From positions 7,977 to 71,976 of the forward strand of contig NTMA01000116.1 of NCBI GenBank assembly GCA_002917075.1: a stretch of DNA of 64,000 bases. Direction: 5' to 3'. This DNA comes from Hawksworthiomyces lignivorus (Eukaryota; Ascomycota; Sordariomycetes; Ophiostomatales; Ophiostomataceae). A model generated the notes under the pieces. That model was not told the origin of the DNA and did no database searches. It saw only the letters and a program-made list of their open reading frames with translations. This document shows, in pieces, positions 43,611 to 55,400 of the stretch. How positions within the stretch are numbered: position 1 is the first letter of the stretch; each line of letters starts with the position of its first letter. Both the position numbers and the translations under genes were made by a program.

Positions 43611-45749
43611 ATAGGAGGCATGATAGGACGGTGGTACCGTAGAGGGTCAAACGACTCAATGACTGGCAACCTAATGTTCGTCTGCTGTATGGAGGGATTG
43701 GCCAGCGGCAACGAGGCAACGGGCACGGTCTGATACTTCAAAATGATATGGCTGGGGCGGCAACCACCAGAAGGAGGGCTTTGAATATTATTGGCAGAGG
43801 CAGACGTAGCAACGTTGGAAGAAACGCCGTTCATAGAGTCGTGGAACTCACGCGGGTCAGGATCCCACGTCCGGCGGCGCCAGTCCGCATAAGGAACAAA
43901 GGATATCGATTCGCGCCTGGACCAAGTCGACAGTGAAGATGCTGTTGGCGATGCCAGAGGGCCACCACCCGCCTTGGAGGACGTAAATAAATCACGGTTG
44001 AACATAATAAGCTGACCTCGCATCCACACCTCCTGGAACCAGCCAATTCTCTCGTAAGCCCTCCAGAGCTTAGAAGCCTTGTCGGCATCGATATTGCAGA
44101 CTTGCTGCGCATCCACCTTGCCGAAATCTCTGGCGAATAGGTAGCAATGCAGACGTCGCGTGAAGATGCGACGTTTGCTGGTCAGGTAGGTCGCGCAGTC
44201 CAGTTGGAGACCGGACGCCAGCAGCAGTTCATGGGGGTGAAGCAGATTTTTGTACGGATCATTGCTGAGATCTAGCGGCGACCCATTGAATTCCACCTTG
44301 AGACAATTTGGCTTGTTTGGAATGGAGCTGAGAGGTGGGCAGCAATCTGGAAGCGACATGAAATCTTTATCCTGGACAAGTGGCATTTGGATGACGTGAA
44401 TTCTGCGAAATTGGTGCATGTCATCATCGTGTTGATCCTCCTTATCGTTGCAAACGGAGCCCTTTGCCAGTTTATTTGGGCGAGGGCTCTCTAGGCTGTC
44501 CCCCGTTCGCTTTCTAGGCTTAACGAGGAAGGCTTCTCGGGAATCTTCAATAGTTGAGTCTAGTTCATCGATCCGTCGATACAACAGTCCGCAAGTAGGA
44601 TTAACGCTGCAATTTCGTATTAGCCTTATATATAGCCATGGAAAGTTTGCCCAAAGGGAAGAATTTATGATACCATTGAATGTCTGATTTCAAACCCTCT
44701 TCTCCAACTGCGTTCTCCGTCTGGCAGGCAGGACAGCATGAAGGCGCTGCTCGTGACACGTTGCGGAAAACCATGCTCATGTTCACTCTCCTTCCTGGAA
44801 GAAATATTGATGCCCACGGCTTCCTTCTAAAATCCATTGTTGTCTTAGACTTTGAATCCTGTAGAGCGTATTCAAAATTTTGCACCTTTTTGAAGCCGGG
44901 AACATCGGAAAAGCGAACTTCGAGCACAGCTTGAAAGGCTTTGAATGAAGAGATGAACTCAACATGAAATGGGGCGATCCGTCCGAGTGAGTCTTCGAAA
45001 TAAACCGGCTGCTGACGGTTCACTTGTGGTGGAAGCTCACTGTGCAGGAGCTTCTGCATCTCGAGAACCATTGCAAAAATTTTCATATTGGTTTCTAGTA
45101 CATTATGCACCATATGCTGGAGGTCAGAGGTTTCTTGCTGAGTCGAAATAGCTGTAACAGTTCGCGAAATAGCGACAATGAAGTCTGCTTGCGTATTAAG
45201 CAAATCATGGTTCTTCTTTACGAGTAACTGGGTTTCGTTCTTCTCATTCTGATAGCCAATCGCTTCCTCGTTAAAACATTTCGCAGAATTGTCATGTAAG
45301 CTGATCGACGCCATCTGCAGTGTGTTTAAAATCAGGTTGATGGTGGTTGTATGGCCAGTGATCTCTGCTCTGAGCGCATTCACTGCGTCGTCTTTGAAAA
45401 GCGCCCAGTGGATCTTGTGCAAATTAGTCCGCCATATCGAAGCTGTTGAGAGAGCCTGAATTCCAAGCGTAGCCTGAAACTTGGCGTTCTTGGACAAGAA
45501 TTTCTCGATGCTCTCTTGACACTGTGATGCAACCTGCTCCAGAGCGATTTTCTGATGTCCTTGATCAGGCCTGACTTCCAGTTTACGAACATTTTCTAGA
45601 GCGTCCCCTAAAGCAAGGAGGCCAGAGATCAGGCGCCGATATGTAGGTCGTGCTCCCGCCGTGTCGTTTATAGACGTAATGATGTCTTTGATTAGGGTGA
45701 TACCAGCAATAAAGTCGCCGACAGAGAAACCAAAAGCCGGGGCTACCAT
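43550..45749 (-). CDS. NLR-type N-terminal/ubiquitin-like/zinc-ribbon/SWIRM fusion protein
   Basis: 710 residues from exons 45749-44674 and 44606-43550. The start is MVAPAFGFSVGDFIAGITLIKDI, the helical N-terminal region common in fungal STAND and ubiquitin-like-domain proteins. Residues about 246-327 form a fungal ULD (PVYFEDSLGRIAPFHVEF...WASIFLPGRRVNMSMVF). A CPAC...CVNPTC zinc ribbon lies at about 338-365, and its second half is created by the splice (donor GTATCA, branch CTAAT, acceptor TTGCAG). Then a basic linker leads to a SWIRM domain at about 478-552 (PLDLSNDPYKNLLHPHELLLASG, then KVDAQQVCNIDADKASKLWRAYERIGWF), as in the Fun19-type proteins. SWIRM domains bind DNA or histone complexes. 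The last 150 residues are unrecognised, and the final ones lie antisense to an MFS remnant. ULD and SWIRM are normally in separate proteins, so this fusion is unusual. Two-gene alternatives are weakened by the zinc ribbon spanning the intron. Confidence 0.78.
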
Positions 45750-46884
45750 TTTCTTTGATTGAGATATGAAATGTAGATGGAAATAACCGGGCTCTCTTTG
45801 GCAAAGTATTGGGAAGAAACTGGATTTGGCAAATCTTGGTTGGAAGTCACCTGGCCGCCTTTCAATGCATTTGGCTAGGTATAGCGGTCGGGCGACGCAA
45901 TACGACATGACAGTGTGTGGCTTGGGGAAGCTTCAGGCAAGTCGTTATGGTTGGCTTCGCCCGTTATGCGTCGCAACATTCAAGCGGCTCGCCAAGCGCC
46001 TGGCCTTTGTGCACAGTTTGATAATTGGTTCTGCTCCTTGTCCTGACCACCACTTTGAGAACAAAAAGCAGACGAGGCTTGACAGAACAGGATAATATAA
46101 AATACGTTACTGCCCAACCGAAAAGTCCTATTTCCACCTAAAAGGTGCCATGTTATAGGTGCTTTAAATTTGATACAAAACTTATTTCAAGACTTCTCTG
46201 CCGCTATCTAGAGGTATAGATGTTCTTGCCAACGATTTAATTAAAAAAAAAGTTGACAAGTTCTTTTTATCATGCAATACAGCCATTAAAATTCATATTA
46301 TTGCACGTATAGAGACCTTGGTCGATGTTGGGAGTATCGTCCAAATCCATTGTATAGGTAGCCAAGTTGCCTTGCATAAGTCTTGAAATTTTTTGACGGT
46401 TAAGTGATATGCCTTTAATTGGCGAAGGTTTTGTAATCCTTTCGCACGACAGGCAGATAGAGTTACACGATGTTATATAATAGTTAGTATGGAGCAGAGC
46501 TGCTAGATAGTAGCACCTAGCTATTATGTCTCTATTTTGCCTGTTCTTCGCACTTCTAGAAAGAATGCCAGAACGGAAGCATTGCATAATACCTAATAAT
46601 TCCTACTATTGATAACCAGTAGGACTACCTAACCCTTCACGCTGATTTTCTGGGTATTTAATTTCTGGGTACGACACCAAAGCCGAAGCTGATTGAAATT
46701 TATTACTGCTGATGTTTATTTGCTTGAAGCAGCCAGATGAGGACAATACGTAAGAGCTTATTCAAGAACCATCAACGCCCAAGAGCTTAATCACAGTGAC
46801 TGCGGACCTCTGCTCGCAAAAGTTAAGCAAGCGTTAACTACTGCCTTGTGCCTCTCTCCAGAAAATCAGTAGCGCCCTCTTTGC
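45750..46884. other. AT-rich gene-free patch
   Basis: The stretch 46080-46860 is markedly AT-rich compared with the flanking genes, with many TA dinucleotides and short frames without domains. This is the appearance expected of repeat-induced point mutation (RIP) or long decay of a repeat, but no ancestral element was recognised. The right side holds the 3' UTR of the GNAT gene. Confidence 0.4.
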
Positions 46885-47496
46885 TTACGTCTTAGCGGCC
46901 ACCTCATAGATGAACTCCAGGCCATCCTCGTCGTCCCACTGCTCGCCGACCTTTGCAAACCCGTATCGCGATGCCACCGCATACGACCCGGCATTGTCGG
47001 GACTGATGGTCACCCGCACCGTCACAACCTGCGGCTCTGTGGCTGCCCGCCGGAGCAGGAGCCCCAGCGCCGCCGTAGCGTAGCCGCGCCGCCTGTAGGC
47101 GGGGTCAACCGTGTAGCCGATCTCGACCATCCCTGCGGCATCTGGTGGGCCATGGAAGCCGGCCCGGCCGACGGCGCGTCCCAGCCGCTCGTCCCAGATG
47201 ACGCGCGTGATCCACGTGGCGCTGGCCGGGTCCGCCACGATCTGCTGGCTGCGCCGCTGCCACCAAGGCCACTTGTCGTCGACGAACCACGCCGACAGCG
47301 GCACGGGGCTCGCGGCGCTGGCAGCGGCCAGGTCGCCGCGAGCCAGGGCGTCGAACGCGGCGGCCATCAGCTGCACGAGCCTCACTTGCTGTGGATCGCA
47401 GCGATCGCTGTTAGTGTGGCCGTCGCCGCTGGCGGCGGCTATTGCGCCGCCCGTCGCTGGCGCTTCGGTTTGAGTCGCTGGATTGGTCTGTCCCAT
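46885..47496 (-). CDS. GNAT-family acetyltransferase
   Basis: Single-exon gene for 203 residues. The C-terminal two thirds are a GNAT fold: a beta strand with WITRVIWDERLGRAVGRAGFHGPP, MVEIGYTVDPAYRRRGYATAAL (the acetyl-CoA binding R/Q-x-x-G-x-G/A loop), then VRVTISPDNAGSYAVASRYGF, typical of motif B. The N-terminal 40 residues are low complexity. The acceptor substrate is unknown; this subgroup includes RimJ/RimL-like enzymes and uncharacterised fungal N-acetyltransferases. Coding GC is high although the DNA on its 3' side is AT-rich, an abrupt boundary. Confidence 0.88.
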   Translation of the reverse strand: MGQTNPATQTEAPATGGAIAAASGDGHTNSDRCDPQQVRLVQLMAAAFDALARGDLAAASAASPVPLSAWFVDDKWPWWQRRSQQIVADPASATWITRVIWDERLGRAVGRAGFHGPPDAAGMVEIGYTVDPAYRRRGYATAALGLLLRRAATEPQVVTVRVTISPDNAGSYAVASRYGFAKVGEQWDDEDGLEFIYEVAAKT

Positions 47497-48445
47497 GAGT
47501 GACCGTGGGGAAACTCGTCTAACCGGAGTAGTTTGTAGTGGGCTTTTTGTTGTTTCTTAGACCCACGCTATCTGCGTGCTACTGTATGTTTCACTGGCGC
47601 AAGGAGGAAGCTCTGGAGAGCTAGGCGATAAGATTTGCAGGCGACCGTCTTAGTGCGGCGCAGTTGGCCATTTGTGCTTTCTGGGTTCGCTTAAATGCAG
47701 CAACTCTTCACTACTGAGACAACTAAAGGCCGCCTTGGCGAAGAAGGGCTTTGTCCCTTGGAGAAGTTAACAACGTTCCGCTGTGCTTACTGCGGAGCCC
47801 CGCTGCGTCACAAGCAACGAAACTTCATCGGTTCGGCCCGCCGTATTGTGTTCAGTTGATGCTGATCGCTCAATTGCCGCCTCCTTTCTTTTCTATCAAC
47901 AGATTTTTGCCATGTCCATTTCTTACGCTCATGTGCAGCATCGGGGTGTTCTCGTTTTATCTCCTCTGGAAAGAGATCTTTGGGCGCAGGAGCATCTGGC
48001 TCTTCTTGTTTGCGTTTAATACAGTGCAAGTCCTGCTTCTGGTGTCCTGTCTCAGTGACTCAATTTGCTGTTTACTGCGTAAAAAGACACTTTGAGAAGC
48101 GCGCAAGATCACGAGACCGTATGATAGCGACACCACCATCATCTTACCATGCTGATCGCATTTTCGCCCATGTCTGCCATTGATCATTTTTGAAGAAGCT
48201 TCCCCCTGCGTAGTAAATAGCTAGCTAGTAGGCTGTGTAGAAGCTTAGTGTACCCACGTGATAGCAATGCCACCTTGATTTCATCGCGCCAATGATACAA
48301 CTACCTCTTTCAGCCCGTCCGTTAGGAGGCAGCCTTCTTCGACGCAATCCATGCTCTTCTCCATATATCAACGTCGAGCCCGAGAGTGACCGTCGTCTTC
48401 GACTTCAACCTGAACTCCTCTTATGACGAACCACCGCCCAAAACC
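47497..48445. promoter_or_regulatory. Divergent spacer, GNAT / HET-NACHT
   Basis: This 949-base interval between two outward-pointing genes should hold both promoters. No further coding sequence is supported. The reading frame of the HET gene is open for some 60 bases before the ATG at 48446, but no earlier in-frame ATG is available, so the family-typical MRLLEYSDGK start is chosen. Confidence 0.4.
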
Positions 48446-51400
48446 ATGCGCCTCCTGGAATACAGTGACGGCAAGATCAATCTGACGGCGGATCTGATTG
48501 GCAATATACCTAGCTATGCTATACTGTCTCATACATGGGGCCCAGATGCCGAAGAGGTCACCTTTAGGGACCTGCTCAACGGGACTGGGAAGGACAAGAT
48601 CGGCTACGAGAAAATCAAATTCTGTGGGGAACAAGCGAGACGTGACGGTCTTCGATATTTCTGGGTAGATACCTGCTGTATCGACAAATCGAACAACAAT
48701 GAGCTGGCCAAAGCAATCAATTCTATGTTTCACTGGTACCGAAAAGCGGCTCGATGCTATGTATACTTGTCAGGCATCTCAGCTGCTAGTTTCGGGAAGA
48801 GCAAGCAGTCTGCGTTCGCATGGGAATCGGCCTTTCGAACCCATAGGTGGTTTACCCGAGGCTGGACACTACAAGAGCTTCTCGCTCCTGCAACGGTCGA
48901 GTTCTTCTCCCAGGATGGCCAGCGGCTTGGCGACAAGAGGTCTCTCGAGCAACAGATCCACGAAATAACGGGGATTGCGATTCCAGCACTTCGAGAAAGC
49001 GACCTCTCTCAGTTCGACATCGAGGAGCGCTTCAGCTGGGCAGAGACGCGGCAGACCACCCAAGAAGAAGACTGGGCGTATTGCCTTTTAGGTATTTTCG
49101 GTGTATTCATGCCACTGATATATGGCGAAGGCAAGAAAAACGCAGTTCGCAGACTCAGAAAGGAGATTGCCGACCTCATGAGCTGGGACAACATGCCAAC
49201 CGGCCACGCAGACAGAGGTATATGACCTATACCCTCCCCTTCTCTTTTTTTTCTTTTCAAACACGACTATAACTAATCGCTACGAAGCCGAGAACCACGA
49301 CCGGACGGCAGTTACTGGTTTACAAGCAGTAACCGGAGGTACGTTCGACCAAAAACTGCGCGCCCTAAATGGGATTGTTCAGTCTCTGGGGTATCCCATG
49401 ATGGAGGACCGCCAGGACAGCATTTCTGAGGCTCACCAGGGGACGCTGGAGTGGATATTTTGCAATCCTACCATTTCTCAAAAGCCATGGAGCGATTTTG
49501 GCAGGTTCTTAGCGACCGAGTGCGGTATATACTGGATATCTGGCAAGGCAGGATCAGGTAAGAGCACTTTGATGAAATATATCCAGAATCACAACGAGTG
49601 TCAGATCCTGCTGCGCCGATGGGCGCAGCTCATACATTTGGTTCTACTTCAGTCGTCATTTTACTTTTATTACCGAGGAACCGACATGCAGAAGACCGAA
49701 GAAGGTCTGCTCCGGTCCTTGCTTTATTACGTTCTCCAAGCTTCGGTTGAGGACAGGTCGCGTGTTATGTTCGCCGGTGCCGCCTTTCCCGACCGGTTCA
49801 GCGAAATGCTAGACGACCGCACCTTGCGCTTCCTGCCGACTGTCATAGAGCTTCGTCGTGCTATTAAGAACCTTGTGGCCAAAGCAAAAGGGTTTTGCTT
49901 CTGCTTTTTCATCGATGGCCTTGATGAGTTCAATGCTTCGTCCTCAGGCATGGCTGGCCTAGTCGACTTCTTTTCGGAGCTTTCAAGGTCCGGAAGGGTC
50001 AAGGTTGTTCTGTCCAGCAGACCTCTCCAAGTCTTCGAAGATTCGCTCAGCCAAAGTCCGCGACTGCGCGTGCAGGATCTCACGTACGACGATATTCGTG
50101 TCTACGTCGACGATAAGATGCACGGCCATCCGAGGATGCGGCGGCTGATGGCAAAACAGCCGGACAAAACGGCTGACCTGATACGGGAATTGGTTTCTGC
50201 GTCGTCAGGCGTCTTCCTGTGGGTCAGTCTGGTGGTGACCTCGCTTCTGGAGGGACTTGATAACAGCGACAGCATTGAGGACCTGAGCCAGCGCCTGAGC
50301 GAGCTGCCAACAGAGCTGAACGACCTCTATTCGGCAATGTTGACTAGGGTACCGGCTCGATACCGGCACCAGACGGCCCACATTCTCCAGCTCGTGTACT
50401 ATGGAACGGAAGATTTCCCGCGCAGCCTGAGCGCGCTGGGGTTGTGGTATGCGCTGGAGATCAGCCGGGACGAGCTCTTCTCGACGAAAATCTCGCCGCT
50501 GACGGATGAGGAGGAGGCGGAGGCCCTCGACGACCTAGGTCGGCGCCTGAAGAGCCGCTGCTTTGGAATGATCGAGATCCAGGCGTCTAGGCGAAAGGAA
50601 TACTCTGCAGAAATGTGGCAGCAGAATCTGTTCCTGCGTCCACAATACGAACCCTTCTCGTGCGATAGTGCCAGCCATGTGCACACGGTCGGGTTTATCC
50701 ACCGCTCGGCATCCGAATTCCTGCAGCAGGAAGAGGTTTTTGGGCAGTATCTCAAGCACCAGGCCGAAGATGCTTTCCAGCCCAGTGTTTCCCTTGTGAT
50801 ATCCGCCATCTTCTGCATCAAGAAGCTCCGCTTCACCAATAGCCATGACGGCATCGATACGCTCAGAGAGATGATTCTGCATACCGCATACCGACTTCGC
50901 GAAGCAGAAGCCTTTTACAATGAGGCGCAATCCGCCCTTGTGCGAGAGCTGGACAAGAGCGTCAAGGATCTCATCCTGCAAAACGTCGACAACGTGTCGG
51001 CCGCCCAGTTTGGCCCATCTGAGGAGTGCCTCTTCCGTTGCCGCCTTCTCAAAAGAATACGAGAGCAGCATTGGTCTGTGATATTCTACGCCGACCCACG
51101 GCATTCGCCGGGATCATGCTCCTTGCTGTCATTCGCGGCTGCATCCGGATGGATCTTGTATATTGAAGAGCAGTTCCGCCAAATGAAGCCACATCTGGCG
51201 ACGGAAGCAGAAGCAGCCGACAGATGGCCCCTCCTTTACTTTCTTGTCTTTGGACAATTTTCCCGTGTGCGACACAACGAGCCGGGCTGGGAATTGGACG
51301 GTGATGTTGTTAGGGTTCTCGAGACTTTGGTTAAGCATGGATGTGATCCGGCACAGAGATTTGGTGGTGCCACTATGCTGGAGTGGTATAATAAGCTAAA

Positions 51401-51656
51401 CCAAACACATGACTCCAGCGACAAGCAGGAAAATACCGTCCGGTGGATACTACGCGGTGCCAAAGTCGACGATTCACTCATGAGGTCAAACTCCAACTCG
51501 CTATCGATTTATTCAAGCATGAGCCCGTTATCTTTTGATGCGGTCGACCTGGATCGGGTGCCTTCTGATTCTCTTATGGAAGGAAGCCCCGAAATTGAGA
51601 GTAGGCCTCGGCGAAAGGACAGAGCGTGTGCCGGTAAACCGTGCTCGATTTTGTAA
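48446..51656 (+). CDS. HET-NACHT NLR-like protein without repeat domain
   Basis: 1,046 residues from exons 48446-49217 and 49288-51656 (1,047 codons with stop). Residues 1 to about 250 are a HET (heterokaryon incompatibility) domain: MRLLEYSDGK, YAILSHTWGPDAEEVTF, FWVDTCCIDKSNNNELAKAI, WFTRGWTLQELLAP and EDWAYCLLGIFGVFMPLIYGEG. Across the 70-base intron comes the connector typical of fungal NLRs (TFDQKLRALNGIVQSLG, then HQGTLEWIF). A P-loop follows near residue 343 (ISGKAGSGKSTLM) with Walker B near 463 (FFIDGLDEF) and the SSRP sensor, a NACHT-type ATPase. Then come winged-helix-like segments. Domains of this pairing (HET-D/HET-E type) trigger cell death in non-self recognition, usually controlled by C-terminal WD40, TPR or ankyrin repeats. 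Here the last about 300 residues show no such repeats. Only regulation by an unidentified ligand can be guessed. Confidence 0.88.
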
Positions 51657-52404
51657 AGAGTGTAGTTTTGGTCTTCATTCTCAGGCTTTATTCATGCATA
51701 ATGTGGCGGGAATCATGTGTAACATAATTTCATAGACTTGGACTTGAAAAGTCCATAACTATAATATGAGAAAGGCTGAGGGGAACATGATAGGAAAGAA
51801 TCTGATAAAGGTATACAGGCGAACAGCGTGCCTTTGCGGTGATAAAAATAGTGATCTCCTTTCAGCATTTGGCATATGCTTAAAACCGCTTTAATTCAGA
51901 TACCCACATTTCCCCGCCACCGCCGCCAATCGCCGCCACCAACAAAGGAAGGTGCGTTGTTCCAGTCAGCTCTTTTGCTGCTGCCCTTTTTCTCCTCTTT
52001 TCTTCGCATGGGCAGCAGCTTACACGTACTTTCCTTGTTTCGACGAATTGGCGGCGGCGGCAGTGGCAGCGACGACAAGACGCCGACGACATAAGAAAAC
52101 GAACAAGAACACGACCATCACACCCTGACGAACAGCCACGACAACCACAACAACCAATGCTCTTCATTGACAAACGCTACTCTTCGCACTGCCTTGTGCT
52201 TTAGCAGCAGACTATGCGGGCAACTCTCTAGATAGTCGATTAGACTTTGAGCCCTGATCAGGGACCAGCTTCCCCCTCCCCCTAATTGGTTTTTTTGCTG
52301 TGTTGAGCGGGAAGCCTTGTGGATATTGTTGCTGGGATTCGCCTCAACCCTACCCTCTCTGCACATCCAAACCGAAGCACATTTTCCCCAGTCCCGCCGG
52401 CACC
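51657..52404. other. Spacer before rcy1
   Basis: This 748-base gap between two same-strand genes holds the HET-NACHT 3' UTR and the rcy1 promoter. The part just before the rcy1 ATG (52250-52400) is pyrimidine-rich. No other feature recognised. Confidence 0.4.
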
Positions 52405-55400
52405 ATGTCTAAGCCGTACAACAACAGAGGTGGCGGCATGGCAGGCGCTGGCGGCCGCGGCGGGGTGCCAAAGAAAAGCATCCTAGGCGTCCTCAAAGCG
52501 ACAGAGATCGTTGACTCCAAACCGGTCTTGCCAGCTGGTGAGTTCCTCTCTCTGGGATCTCTTCTATTGGATGGCCATGTCTAACCTTTTGATGTTCCCT
52601 TATCTATCTAGAAATTCTTGCTACTGTTATCGATTACCTCCCCATCGCCGATCAGATGCGGTTTGCCCGTGCGAGTCGCCGTCTCCGCGAGATGGTCTAC
52701 GATGACAGTCGATGGGTCGCCCGGCTGCAGAGCATGGGCTGTTGGAACGAGACTGAAGCGCGGCAGCGGTTTGAGGAGCTCATGGCCAAGCGGAGGCGTG
52801 ACGCTGCTGCCGCGGCGGCAGCTGCAAATAATGCAACGACTGGCGGCGGAGTCGCTGGTGCGCATGGCGTGTCCGCTGCAGGAGGCACAAAGACGGCTAG
52901 CGGCAGCACAACACTATTCGACGCCTCTCTTGAAGAGGAGAGAAGGCGGCAATTGCAACAACAGCAACAGCAGCAACAAGCGCAGGTTCGCGATGGCTTC
53001 GAGACGCTGACAATCGGAGGCGGTGCACCAGTACCGCAGGCCCAGCAACAACCGTCTGCGTCTGCGGCATCCAATCCAACACACGACCCGGACGCCCTGC
53101 TAAACGTGCTAAAGAACGTTCAAAGCGTCCGTGGATACGCCCGTCAGACGTACGGGAAAGTGTACGGCGCCCTGGCCCCTTTCTACTGGGACCTGCAGAA
53201 AGCCAAGAGCCACGCCGACCCCCTAGTCTTCAAAGTGTTCCGGGACCCCGAGCGCCAGGCGCAGATGCTGGCCGTCCTGCGCACCTTTGCCCAGAGCGAC
53301 TGGGCTCAGGGCTGGCGGCGGCGGGAAGAGAAGCTGGTCAGCATGACGAGCATCTTCGAATCGGCCGTGCTCCGCGAGTTCGAGCAGGGCTACGAGTTCT
53401 GGGACGTCGACGGCCGCATGCGCAAGTACGCCCACGTGCTGGACGTGCTCAATGGCAGCAAAGCGGGCGTCGACCTCTTTCTCCAGAAACACCCCATCTT
53501 CTCCGACGTCGAGCTGACGTCCAGCAACGCCATGGACTGCATCTATTTGGCGCCCGCCGCATCTTCCTCGTCCTGGGGCGCGGCAGGCGCGAGCGAGTCG
53601 TCTTCGTCGCCCGACAGCGTCATCACTCTCGAACCGTCACGCGCGTTCTTCGAGCTGCTGACCAAAAAGGTAAACGAGCAGAGCAGCGTTATCGGCCGCA
53701 TCTTTCCGCGGCCGGCGAGCGTGTTCTGGGCGCTGGTGGACAAAGTGCGCGAGGACATCATCATGGAGTACATCACACCACTCTTGGACGAGACACATGA
53801 GCGCAATCTGCCGGCATATCTCACAGCAGCATCTGGCCTCCTCGAGCAGTGCCTGCAGTTTTTAAAGGGACTCGACCCTCCGAAGCCACCAGATGCGCTA
53901 AAGAAAGTGGCAGGAATCAAAGGTCAAGAGCCCAAATTTGGGTTTGGCAAGAATAAGGAAGAGAAGAACAAAGACGATGCTCCGTTAGCCGACGAGGAAG
54001 ACAACGAGAACGACGACAACGCATGGACGCCGCGGGCGCGGCTCCGCAAAATAAAAGAGCTGGCCTACCGGACCTTTGAGCCGCATCTTGATCTCTACCT
54101 GCAGGAGGAGCTGGACTTCTTCACCAAGCATGCCGAGGCCGAGGTGTTGGAATGGGACAAGAAACTTTCCGAGCAGGACGCCACCGTCGAAACCTTCTAC
54201 ATGGCCAACTTCAACCGACAGGAGGTAAAGAAGGACTTCCTAGGCTCATTCAAGAAGGTCGTGATGATGCCTGTAACAGTGTTGCCCAGCTTGCCAGGCC
54301 AGCTTCTGGGCTCAAGCCCCTTTGGCGGTGGCAGCGGCAGCAGATCGACACCTGCGAATGGCTCCAATCTCTCTCTTCCACAACAACAGCAAGCCCCATC
54401 CTCGGGGCGAGCAACGCCCACTCCAAGTGCCAGTGGACTGCCAGAGAAAGCGCCCGATGACGAGCTGGCTGCCAAGGCCGCTCTGATGGCATCTCGCTTG
54501 GAGGGCATCAAGTCTCTGTTCAGCATCGAGATGGCCCTGAATCTCGTGCACGCGGCCAAAACGAGCCTGGGCCGCGCAGCCATCTTCATTCAGTTAGGCG
54601 GACAAGCTGCCGGCGAGGCGCGAGAGCAGTGCGAGGCTATCTTTGTGGTGCTGCTGCGCGTACTGGGCAACGGACACGTCAAGCAAGGGTTCGACCGCGC
54701 CGTCGAGCACCTGTCGCAGTACAACCCGCGGGCTGTGAGCAGCCATAAGCGCAACACGCTCGGAGCCGAAGCGATGACCAGCGAAGGAGCAGCAGGCGCC
54801 GAGGCCGCAGCGGCGGCGGCCGCAGCGGCTGGGGCTGATGACATAGTCACAGATGGTGGCGTTGCGCCACTGATGACGTTTATCGAGCTCGTCAACGTGG
54901 GCGACCTGATCTCGCAGATGATCGACGTCTTTTACGAGCAGCAGCTAGCCGGGCCCAAGATCGCTGACCGCAACGACTTCCTGGATCCGGCCGGGCTGGC
55001 CAAGAAGCGATTCGAGCAGATGATCGACGAGAGCGTGGCAGCGGGCCTCAACAAGGGCATCGATGTGCTGATGGATGAGGTGGAGTACATCTGTGCCACG
55101 ACGCAGAAGCCCACCGACTATTACCCGGAGGCAGCAGACGCCGTGCCCGAAGGCGGCATGTCTTTCCTGAACGGCACCCTAGCCACTGTGACGGCCGGCA
55201 TCGGCAGCGGCGTGGGAGCCGTAAGTGGGCTGGCTACGCCAAAATCAGGAGGGGGACTATCATCTGGCGTTCCGGCTGCAAGCGGCGGCAATGCCGGTGC
55301 TCTGGATCCTTTTGCGGGCGACATCGGGCCGACGCAGACAGCACGGCGTGTGGTGGAGCTGGTGCGCGGGCACACCAACATGCTCAAGGGCAGCACGGAG

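Noticed and set aside
46270..46587. 105-codon minus-strand frame in the AT-rich patch
   Set aside because: No domain; the first codon is a normal ATG but the composition matches surrounding non-coding AT-rich DNA.
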